Positions 1 through 6,082 of a stretch of 6,082 bases of DNA are shown here, one piece after another. The position numbers and the translations under genes are program-made. This stretch comes from Geopsychrobacter sp. Its GTDB lineage: Bacteria; Desulfobacterota; Desulfuromonadia; Desulfuromonadales; Geopsychrobacteraceae. How positions within the stretch are numbered: position 1 is the stretch's first letter; every line of letters starts with the position of its first letter. The stretch spans positions 1 through 6,082 of the forward strand of contig JAUXIR010000107.1 of assembly GCA_030620915.1 (NCBI GenBank). The letters run 5' to 3'. Under the pieces are notes generated by a model. That model did not search any database. It saw nothing but the letters and a program-made list of their open reading frames with translations, and had not been told where the DNA came from.

Positions 1-740
<740 letters not shown>

Positions 741-822
741 TTATACAGATAAATTGGCCTGCGTCAATTGACAGGCACGGACATCCACAAACGACAAATC
801 TAAACCCAATAATCAATTACGA

Positions 823-837
823 TGTATACAGTATACA
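823..837. promoter_or_regulatory. Palindromic operator over the mdh -10 element
   Basis: TGTATAC-A-GTATACA is a perfect 15-bp inverted repeat with one central base. It can also be read as two copies of the self-complementary hexamer GTATAC one base apart. It covers the predicted -10 and the start region, the classic position for a repressor. A 14-of-15 match lies at the same distance from the icd -35. GT...AC half-sites in a short palindrome are compatible with a GntR/FadR-type dimer, but the regulator family is a guess and no regulator gene is in the window. Confidence 0.75.
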
Positions 838-856
838 AACGCTTTTTTACTGTCAA
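830..856 (-). promoter_or_regulatory. Predicted sigma-70 promoter of mdh
   Basis: On the minus strand a perfect -35 hexamer TTGACA (856-851) is followed, after a 15-bp spacer, by TATACT (835-830), five of six matches to the -10 consensus. Transcription would start near 823, leaving a leader of about 95 nt. The spacer is shorter than the usual 16-18 bp, so the exact -10 is uncertain. The icd promoter has the same layout, which makes chance unlikely. Confidence 0.7.
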
Positions 857-963
857 GGCACCTTTGCGCTTTGAAGTAATTTTATCTCGATAGGCCACCT
901 AGCCACCAGACAGGCAGATTGAAAGGGCCATTCCAGAAGCCAATCATCACCATTCCGAACAAT

Positions 964-1000
964 AAAAAAATGGGCGAAGCCAGAAAATTGACTTCGCCCA
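964..1000 (-). terminator. Intrinsic terminator of icd
   Basis: On the minus strand a perfect 9-bp stem (TGGGCGAAG, 1000-992, pairing with CTTCGCCCA, 979-971) encloses a 12-nt loop and is followed directly by seven T residues (970-964). The stem starts 28 nt past the icd stop codon. It should end most icd transcripts before mdh. The opposite strand has no T-run after the stem, so it acts in one direction. Confidence 0.9.
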
Positions 1001-1028
1001 CTTAACTTCACTTCAAAGCAATCAACGA

Positions 1029-3266
1029 TCAGCCGATCGAGTCAATAATGGCATTCAGAGTTGCACTTGGACGCATCTCCCTGGTCAGCAGTGCAACGTC
1101 CGGGCGGAAGTAGCCACCGATATCAACCGGTGAGCCCTGAGCAGCCAGAAGCTCTTTATTGATCTTGGCTTCATTCTTTTCGAGCTCAGCCGCCACCTCG
1201 GCGAAACGGGACTGCAGACCGGCATCCTTGGACTGAGCTGCCAACCCCTGAGCCCAGTACATGGCCAGGTAGTAATGACTGCCACGGTTATCGATCTCAT
1301 TCACCTTACGCGAAGGATTCTTCTGGTTCTGGAGGAACTTGCCGATGGCATCATCGAGGGTCGCAGCCAGAAGGGCAGCCTTGTCATTCTTCGCATTGGT
1401 CGCTACCTGTTCCAGCGAAGGGACCAGGGCGCAGAATTCACCGAGGGAATCCCAACGCAGGTGACCTTCCTTAAGGAACTGCTGTACGTGTTTGGGCGCG
1501 GAGCCACCGGCACCGGTCTCAAACAGGCCACCACCGTTGATCAACGGTACGATCGACAGCATCTTGGCGCTGGTCCCCAATTCCAGAATCGGGAAGAGGT
1601 CGGTCAGGTAGTCACGCAGCACGTTACCGGTAACCGAAATGGTGTTCAGCCCCTTGCGGATACGCTCGAGGGAGAACTTCATCGCTTCGACCGGTGCCAT
1701 GATGCGGATATCGAGACCTGCGGTATCGAACTCCGGCAGATACAGATTTACCTTTTTGATGATCTCGGCATCATGACCACGGTTCTCGTCGAGCCAGAAG
1801 ATCGCCGGCTCGCCGGAAGCCTTGGCGCGATTAACCGCCAGCTTGATCCAATCCTTGATCGGCACATCCTTGGCCTGGCTGGAACGGAAGATGTCACCGG
1901 TCTCAACCACCTGCTCAAGCAGGGTGACGCCGGCAGAATTGACCAGACGAATGGTGCCGCTTGCAGGCGCTTCAAAGGTCTTGTCGTGCGAACCGTACTC
2001 CTCGGCTTTTTGCGCCATCAGACCGACGTTGGCGACGCTGCCCATGGTGGATGGATCGAACTGACCGTTACGCTGGGCATCTTCGATGATCTCACGATAG
2101 ATGGTGGCGTAGCAGCGATCAGGAACCATGGCGATGGTGTCCTGCAGCTCATCGTCGTTGTTCCACATCTTGCCGCCGTCACGTACGACGTTCGGCATCG
2201 AGGCATCGACAATAACGTCATTCGGCACGTGCAGGTTGGTGATCCCCTTGCGCGAATCGACCATCGCCAGATCCGGGCGGGTCGCGTAAACGGCAGCGAT
2301 GTCGGCCTCGATCTCGGCTTTTTTGTCAGCCGGCAGGCGATCGAGCTTAGCGAGAATATCACCCAGGCCCAGGTTCACATTGGCACCGATCTCCTTGAGG
2401 GCGGCAGCATGCTTGTCGAGGGCGGCAGCATAGTATACCGATACGCAGTGACCGAACATGATCGGATCGGAGATCTTCATCATGGTCGCCTTGAGGTGCA
2501 GGGAGAGCAGCACACCCTTCTCCTTGGCTTCTTCAATCGTTGCCGCATAGAACTTACGCAGCTCAGCGACCTTCATCACGGAAGAATCGAGGACCTCGCC
2601 CGCCTGTAGCGCCAGGCCTTCCTTCAAGACACTGCTGCTGCCATCGGCACCAACGAACTCAATCTTGAGCGTATCGGTCTTGTCCATGGTGACCGACTTT
2701 TCAGTTGCGAAAAAATCACCGCCATCCATATGGGCAACACGAGCCTGGGAGCCGCTCTTAGGCCAGGGCTGCATCATGCGATGAGGATTTTTCTGGCCGA
2801 ACTTCTTGACCGAAGCGGCGGCGCGGCGATCGGAGTTGCCTTCGCGCAAGACCGGGTTAACCGCAGAACCGAGGCACTTGGCATAACGGGTCTGAATCGC
2901 CTGCTCTGCATCATTCTTCGGCTCTTCAGGGTAACTCGGCACATCGTAGCCCTTCTGCTGCAATTCCGTGATAGCATCTTGCAGTTGGGGGATAGAGGCA
3001 CTGATGTTTGGCAGCTTGATGACATTGGCGCCCGGGGTCAATACCAACTCACCGAGTTGAGACAGGTAGTCATCAACCTTCTGCTCTTCTTTCAGATTAT
3101 CGGGAAAGTTGGCGAGGATACGACCAGACAGAGAGATATCTCTCGTCTCAACCGAGATACCGGTTCCCTTGGTGAATGCCTGAACAATCGGCAGCAAAGA
3201 GTAGGTGGCCAGGGCCGGTGCTTCATCAATTTCGGACCAAATAATCGTAGATGTTTCGTTTGACAT
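1029..3266 (-). CDS. icd: Isocitrate dehydrogenase, NADP-dependent, monomeric type
   Basis: Oxidative decarboxylation of isocitrate to 2-oxoglutarate with reduction of NADP, in the cytoplasmic TCA cycle. The product is 745 residues, the normal size of the single-chain (IDH-II) family and far longer than the dimeric E. coli type (about 416). It starts [20 protein letters not shown]. Compared with my memory of the Azotobacter vinelandii enzyme, the substrate and metal residues all appear present: S134, N137, R141 and R147 around GNSDRRA (143-149); K259 in [12 protein letters not shown]354 in VIVDASMP; Y424; and R551, D552 and D556 in LRDYLTD. The residues that hold the NADP phosphate, H593, R604 and R653, also appear kept, favouring NADP over NAD. 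The start was chosen at 3266 because AAGGAGAG lies just upstream. An in-frame extension to a TTG at 3371 has no Shine-Dalgarno and falls in the predicted leader. The gene has its own promoter, operator and terminator, so it is probably transcribed alone. Confidence 0.97.
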   Translation of the reverse strand: MSNETSTIIWSEIDEAPALATYSLLPIVQAFTKGTGISVETRDISLSGRILANFPDNLKEEQKVDDYLSQLGELVLTPGANVIKLPNISASIPQLQDAITELQQKGYDVPSYPEEPKNDAEQAIQTRYAKCLGSAVNPVLREGNSDRRAAASVKKFGQKNPHRMMQPWPKSGSQARVAHMDGGDFFATEKSVTMDKTDTLKIEFVGADGSSSVLKEGLALQAGEVLDSSVMKVAELRKFYAATIEEAKEKGVLLSLHLKATMMKISDPIMFGHCVSVYYAAALDKHAAALKEIGANVNLGLGDILAKLDRLPADKKAEIEADIAAVYATRPDLAMVDSRKGITNLHVPNDVIVDASMPNVVRDGGKMWNNDDELQDTIAMVPDRCYATIYREIIEDAQRNGQFDPSTMGSVANVGLMAQKAEEYGSHDKTFEAPASGTIRLVNSAGVTLLEQVVETGDIFRSSQAKDVPIKDWIKLAVNRAKASGEPAIFWLDENRGHDAEIIKKVNLYLPEFDTAGLDIRIMAPVEAMKFSLERIRKGLNTISVTGNVLRDYLTDLFPILELGTSAKMLSIVPLINGGGLFETGAGGSAPKHVQQFLKEGHLRWDSLGEFCALVPSLEQVATNAKNDKAALLAATLDDAIGKFLQNQKNPSRKVNEIDNRGSHYYLAMYWAQGLAAQSKDAGLQSRFAEVAAELEKNEAKINKELLAAQGSPVDIGGYFRPDVALLTREMRPSATLNAIIDSIG

Positions 3267-3270
3267 GTCT

Positions 3271-3278
3271 CTCTCCTT
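3271..3278 (-). promoter_or_regulatory. Ribosome binding site that sets the icd start
   Basis: On the minus strand AAGGAGAG is followed by AGAC and the ATG at 3266. This near-perfect Shine-Dalgarno decides against the longer in-frame reading that begins at the TTG at 3371. Confidence 0.87.
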
Positions 3279-3294
3279 GAAAATGGTGCAGATA

Positions 3295-3307
3295 TCGCCA
3301 GAGGCGA
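3295..3307 (-). other. Small hairpin in the icd leader
   Basis: TCGCC (minus strand 3307-3303) pairs with GGCGA (3299-3295) across a 3-nt loop, about 29 nt upstream of the icd start and outside the Shine-Dalgarno. It is only five base pairs long. No known riboswitch or leader-peptide structure is recognisable, and it may be chance. Confidence 0.25.
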
Positions 3308-3386
3308 AATAAACCAACCGAACAAATATTCTTTTATTTTCAGGCCAGTTACATACACATACGCCCAGCAAATGGCCAAAGAATGT

Positions 3387-3401
3387 TGTATACAGTATGC
3401 A
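3387..3401. promoter_or_regulatory. Palindromic operator over the icd -10 element
   Basis: TGTATAC-A-GTATGCA is the mdh operator with a single change (G at 3399 breaks one arm). Flanking T3386 and A3402 extend the symmetry to 17 bp. It covers the predicted -10 and start, 13 bp from the -35 hexamer, exactly as at mdh. The imperfect arm may mean weaker binding here. Confidence 0.72.
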
Positions 3402-3420
3402 AAACGCCCATAGCTGTCAA
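3394..3420 (-). promoter_or_regulatory. Predicted sigma-70 promoter of icd
   Basis: On the minus strand TTGACA (3420-3415) is followed, after a 15-bp spacer, by CATACT (3399-3394), four of six matches to the -10 consensus. The start would fall near 3387, giving a leader of about 120 nt. The spacing matches the mdh promoter exactly. Over the 36-bp block 3387-3422 the two regions agree at 26 positions without gaps. Confidence 0.68.
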
Positions 3421-3547
3421 GGGAAAACAGGACCGCGCAAAAGGGGTTTCATACTCTGTTATTTTTTTAAAATCCCCTCCCTCTCCAACCAGCCACACCC
3501 CCGCCCCCAACGCGGAAAAGAATGAAATCACAACCGTTCTTTTCGAT
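3421..3547. other. Quiet intergenic stretch upstream of the icd promoter
   Basis: This lies between the icd -35 element and the terminator of the upstream transcription unit. It holds a run of seven T (3462-3468) and a C-rich tract (about 3474-3513). I see no convincing gene, RNA or repeat in it. The A/T tract is about 75 bp above the predicted icd start, too far to be an ordinary UP element. Confidence 0.5.
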
Positions 3548-3600
3548 AAAAAACGCCCGGCCCGAACAGCTCATCTTAGTGAGTTGTTCGGGCCGGGCGT
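3548..3600 (-). terminator. Strong intrinsic terminator of the aspS-LysM gene unit
   Basis: On the minus strand a 21-position stem (arms 3600-3580 and 3573-3553) closes on a 6-nt loop (3579-3574). It is followed by a T-run (3553-3548), whose first T also closes the stem. The outer half is very GC-rich (CGCCCGGCCCGAACA). The only flaw is at 3569/3584, an A-C mismatch in this transcript. The stem begins 44 nt past the LysM gene's stop codon. It should insulate icd from read-through. Confidence 0.93.
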
Positions 3601-3644
3601 CGCGTAGCAGATTCTACAGGAAAAGATTACGAATCTGAGCCCCT

Positions 3645-4301
3645 CTAGCGAGGGAACAGGTCTGACTCCCGTGCTTCCTTGCGAGCGGTATCCAGCTCCT
3701 GCTGACTTTTATCACGCGGGATACTGAAAACCTGCCCTTCGAAGATCTGTTGCGGGTCCTTAATCTGGTCCCGGTTGGCCTTGTAAATCAACGGCCAGAG
3801 CAAAGGTTCACCATAAATATCCCTGCGACTGGAAAGACTAAACAGGGTCTCACCGACTGAAACCGTCACCTGATCGAGAAAAACAATTTCAGGCTTCGCT
3901 GGTTTAGGCGCAGGCTTAGGTCTCGCTGGCACCGGTTTCTTCTTGACCGGCAGTTTAATCTTCTTTTTTGCCGCAGCGGCCCTGGCCTCAATTTCAGCCC
4001 GCCGCCGAATCTCAAGCTCTGCCGCTTTTTCTTGAGCGACAGCCGCAGCCTTCGCGGCATGCAGCAAAGCCTGGTTTAACAGCTCGCGGGCATGACTGTA
4101 TTTTTTCCGAGAAACAAGATTCTCGGCATCATGCAGGGCAGCCGAAGCGGCTTCATAATCGGCCGGGGCCAAAACCTTGGCACCACGTACGTAGGCCTTA
4201 GCCACCTCGCTACGGACAATCTCGAGTTCAACTTGCGGCCGACCAGCACAGCCCACTACAAGTAAAATCCCAAGTATCAGAAGAGCCTGTTTCAGAAACA
4301 T
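3645..4301 (-). CDS. LysM-domain lipoprotein with helical N-terminal domain
   Basis: A 218-residue predicted envelope lipoprotein of unknown exact role. Residues 1-18 form a lipoprotein signal peptide: K4, a hydrophobic core, then lipobox V15-V16-G17-C18. Position +2 is A19, not Asp, so outer-membrane sorting is expected. Residues about 24-112 are Ala/Glu/Lys-rich and helical, with the look of DUF4398-type lipoproteins (LAPADYEAASAALHDAE, then KKYSHARELLNQAL). Residues about 112-137 are a Lys/Pro/Ala linker (KKKPVPARPKPAPKPAKP) that may span or touch peptidoglycan. Residues about 144-195 are a LysM domain (VSVGETLFSLSSR...LLWPLIYKANRDQI...IFEGQVFSIPR), which binds N-acetylglucosamine-containing glycans such as murein. 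The ATG at 4301 was preferred over the TTG one codon upstream (4304), because AAGGA would be only one base from that TTG. It lies 29 nt after aspS with no terminator between, so the two are probably co-transcribed. A role in tethering the outer membrane to the wall is inference. Confidence 0.88.
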   Translation of the reverse strand: MFLKQALLILGILLVVGCAGRPQVELEIVRSEVAKAYVRGAKVLAPADYEAASAALHDAENLVSRKKYSHARELLNQALLHAAKAAAVAQEKAAELEIRRRAEIEARAAAAKKKIKLPVKKKPVPARPKPAPKPAKPEIVFLDQVTVSVGETLFSLSSRRDIYGEPLLWPLIYKANRDQIKDPQQIFEGQVFSIPRDKSQQELDTARKEARESDLFPR

Positions 4302-4305
4302 CAAT

Positions 4306-4310
4306 TCCTT
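4306..4310 (-). promoter_or_regulatory. Ribosome binding site that sets the LysM protein start
   Basis: On the minus strand AAGGA is followed by ATTG and the ATG at 4301. The four-base gap suits the ATG and rules against the TTG at 4304. Confidence 0.7.
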
Positions 4311-4330
4311 ATATCTAAGGGTTCCGCCGG

Positions 4331-6082
4331 TTATTGCTTAGCCGGCTTACGCAAACGGATCCCCAACTCCTGCAGCTGCTTATCATTCACCTCGCCAGGA
4401 GCGTCGGAGAGCAGACAGGTCGCCTTCTGGGTCTTCGGGAAAGCGATGACGTCGCGGATCGAATCGGTTCCGGCCAGAATCATTACCAGTCGATCAAGAC
4501 CAAAGGCGATCCCACCATGGGGCGGCGCACCGAAGCTGAGGGCATCGAGTAAAAAGCCGAATTTCTCGCGCGCCTCCTCCTCATCGATCCCCAGCAGGCC
4601 GAACATCGTCTGCTGGACCGCCTGATCGTGGATACGGATCGAACCGCCACCGATCTCAGAGCCATTCAGCACCAGGTCGTAAGCCTTGGCGCGGACCTTG
4701 CCGGGCTCGGTTGCGAGCAATGCCACATCTTCATCGAGCGGAGCGGTAAAGGGATGGTGAACCGCGACATGGCGTCGCTCTTCTCCATCCCACTCGAAGA
4801 GCGGAAAGTCGGTGACCCAGACAAAGCTGTAATCATCCTTCTTGGCCAAGCCAAGTTTTTGGCCTAAATGCTGGCGCAAACGGCCGAGGGAATCATTTGT
4901 CACCCTGGCTGAATCGGCAACAAACAGCAGCAGATCACCCTCTTCAGCACCCATCGCCTGCTCAATCGACTTGAGCTCTTCGGGGGTAAAGAATTTGGCG
5001 ATCGGCGACTGCCAGCCATCGGCATTGATCTTGACCCATGCCATCCCTTTGGCCCCGTAGATTCCGGCAAATGCGGTTAAATCGTCGAGTTCCTTGCGCG
5101 AGAAGGTCGAGGCGCCTTTGACATTGATCGCCTTGACCATGCCACCCTTATTGGCGACTTCGGCAAAAACCTTGAACCCACACCCCTTGACGATCTCGGT
5201 CAATTCTACCAACTCAAGCCCGAAACGCAGATCGGGGTTATCCACCCCATACCTATCAATGGCTTCGGCATAGGTGATACGTGGCAGCGACTCCGGGATT
5301 TCGACTCCGATCCCCTCACGGAAGACGCGCGAGATCATCCCTTCCATGATGGTCATGACATCGTCACGATCGACGAAGCTCATCTCGCAATCGATCTGAG
5401 TAAACTCAGGCTGGCGATCGGCACGCAGATCTTCGTCGCGGAAACACTTGACAATCTGGGCGTAGCGGTCGAAACCGGCAACCATCAACAACTGCTTGAA
5501 GAGTTGTGGCGATTGCGGCAGGGCATAGAACTGCCCGTTATTCACCCGGCTCGGCACCAGATAGTCACGCGCGCCTTCAGGGGTACTCTTGGTCAGCACC
5601 GGAGTCTCGATATCGAGAAAGCCATGCTCATCCAGGTAGCTGCGGACCGTACGGGTAACGCGATGGCGCAATATCATGTTGTTCTGCACAGTTGTGCGGC
5701 GCAGGTCGAGATAGCGATGCTTCAGGCGGATATTTTCGGCCACCTCGCTATACTCGTCAAGCATGAACGGAGGGGTTTCAGAGCGATTGAGAATCTTGAG
5801 TTCGCTGACCTCGATCTCAACTTCGCCGGTCTTCATTTTCGGGTTAACTGTCCCCTCCGGGCGCGGCGAGACCTTCCCCTTGACCGCAATCACAAACTCA
5901 TTACGAACCTGCTCAGCCTTCTTGTGTGAGTCGGCATCACGATCAGGATCGAGCGCCAACTGCAAAACCCCTTCCCGATCACGCAGATCGATGAAAATCA
6001 GCCCCCCGTGATCACGGCTGCGCTGTACCCAGCCCATCACGCAGACTTCCTGCCCCATCTGTTCTGCAGTCACAGTTCCGCA
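4331..6082 (-). CDS. aspS: Aspartyl-tRNA synthetase, bacterial type (5' end beyond window)
   Basis: Class II synthetase that charges tRNA(Asp), and perhaps tRNA(Asn), with aspartate in the cytoplasm. 583 residues are visible. The reading frame stays open to the right edge, where it reads [12 protein letters not shown]. The Cys-Gly pair is a conserved element near the N-terminus of the family, so the GTG at 6073 is internal and about ten codons are missing. Numbering from the first visible residue: the anticodon-binding OB fold is at about 1-105 ([19 protein letters not shown]). Motif 1 is near 154-175 ([20 protein letters not shown]). The aspartate pocket QSPQLFKQ is at 190-197. Motif 2 is at 214-236 ([18 protein letters not shown], with its ATP-binding arginine). 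The bacterial GAD insertion spans roughly 290-420. Motif 3 is at 524-535 ([12 protein letters not shown]). The protein ends RKPAKQ at TAA. H25 and G77 resemble non-discriminating AspRS. The promoter lies outside the window. Confidence 0.97.
   Translation of the reverse strand, partial: CGTVTAEQMGQEVCVMGWVQRSRDHGGLIFIDLRDREGVLQLALDPDRDADSHKKAEQVRNEFVIAVKGKVSPRPEGTVNPKMKTGEVEIEVSELKILNRSETPPFMLDEYSEVAENIRLKHRYLDLRRTTVQNNMILRHRVTRTVRSYLDEHGFLDIETPVLTKSTPEGARDYLVPSRVNNGQFYALPQSPQLFKQLLMVAGFDRYAQIVKCFRDEDLRADRQPEFTQIDCEMSFVDRDDVMTIMEGMISRVFREGIGVEIPESLPRITYAEAIDRYGVDNPDLRFGLELVELTEIVKGCGFKVFAEVANKGGMVKAINVKGASTFSRKELDDLTAFAGIYGAKGMAWVKINADGWQSPIAKFFTPEELKSIEQAMGAEEGDLLLFVADSARVTNDSLGRLRQHLGQKLGLAKKDDYSFVWVTDFPLFEWDGEERRHVAVHHPFTAPLDEDVALLATEPGKVRAKAYDLVLNGSEIGGGSIRIHDQAVQQTMFGLLGIDEEEAREKFGFLLDALSFGAPPHGGIAFGLDRLVMILAGTDSIRDVIAFPKTQKATCLLSDAPGEVNDKQLQELGIRLRKPAKQ

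Noticed and set aside
2431..2440. GTATAC hexamer inside icd as a further operator
   Set aside because: It is a single half-site without the partner arm, inside a conserved coding region. It is best explained by chance.
1275..2609. Long plus-strand open frame (444 codons) opposite icd
   Set aside because: It is an antisense shadow of icd. The minus-strand frame encodes a full-length monomeric isocitrate dehydrogenase with its catalytic residues, and the plus-strand protein resembles nothing I know.
3267..3371. In-frame N-terminal extension of icd to a TTG at 3371
   Set aside because: It has no Shine-Dalgarno, lies within the predicted leader just after the start site, and is not like the family N-terminus. 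AAGGAGAG before the ATG at 3266 gives the normal length.
3443..3477. Weak inverted repeat GGGGTTT ... AAATCCCC upstream of icd
   Set aside because: It has a bulge, a loop of about 20 nt and weak A-T pairs. A better terminator lies just upstream at 3548-3600.
4326..4346. Hairpin GCCGG/CCGGC at the aspS stop codon as a terminator
   Set aside because: It has only five base pairs, an 11-nt loop and no following T-run, and it overlaps the coding end. It does not argue against aspS-LysM co-transcription.
6071..6073. GTG as the aspS start
   Set aside because: The frame continues upstream without a stop into Cys-Gly, a conserved element near the AspRS N-terminus. The real start is outside the window.

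Overview
The window is about 6.1 kb of ordinary bacterial chromosome. All four genes lie on the minus strand, so transcription runs from high to low coordinates: aspS (5' end beyond the window), a small LysM lipoprotein gene, icd (monomeric NADP-type isocitrate dehydrogenase) and mdh (lactate-dehydrogenase-like malate dehydrogenase, 3' end beyond the window). The order aspS - small gene - icd - mdh, with a single-chain Idh and an LDH-like Mdh, recalls Geobacter/Desulfuromonas/Pelobacter-type bacteria (Desulfuromonadales). That assignment comes from remembered gene order and protein character, not from a search.

Region by region. 6082-4331 is nearly all of aspS, lacking only about the first ten codons. 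After a 29-nt gap comes an outer-membrane-type lipoprotein gene (4301-3645) with an N-terminal helical domain, a Lys/Pro/Ala-rich linker and a C-terminal LysM domain. A very strong intrinsic terminator (3600-3548) closes this two-gene unit. The 378-bp gap 3267-3644 holds that terminator, a quiet stretch, and the icd promoter, operator and leader. icd occupies 3266-1029 and ends in its own intrinsic terminator (1000-964). The 300-bp gap 729-1028 holds that terminator, a second promoter/operator, and the mdh leader. mdh runs from 728 off the window's left edge.

How the parts work together. icd and mdh encode two TCA-cycle dehydrogenases and sit next to each other, yet a terminator separates them and each has its own promoter. 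The two promoters look alike: each has TTGACA, then a 13-bp gap, then a 15-bp palindrome (TGTATAC-N-GTATACA) lying over the predicted -10 element. The spacing is identical in both. The simplest reading is one dimeric repressor controlling both genes as a TCA-cycle regulon; its gene is not in this window. This is the best lead here. A second point is that the AspRS carries the His and Gly residues linked to non-discriminating enzymes, suggesting that asparagine is made on tRNA by a GatCAB amidotransferase.

I found no mobile element, CRISPR array, tRNA, rRNA, riboswitch or novel defence-type system. Apart from the promoter pair, the window is conserved housekeeping sequence.
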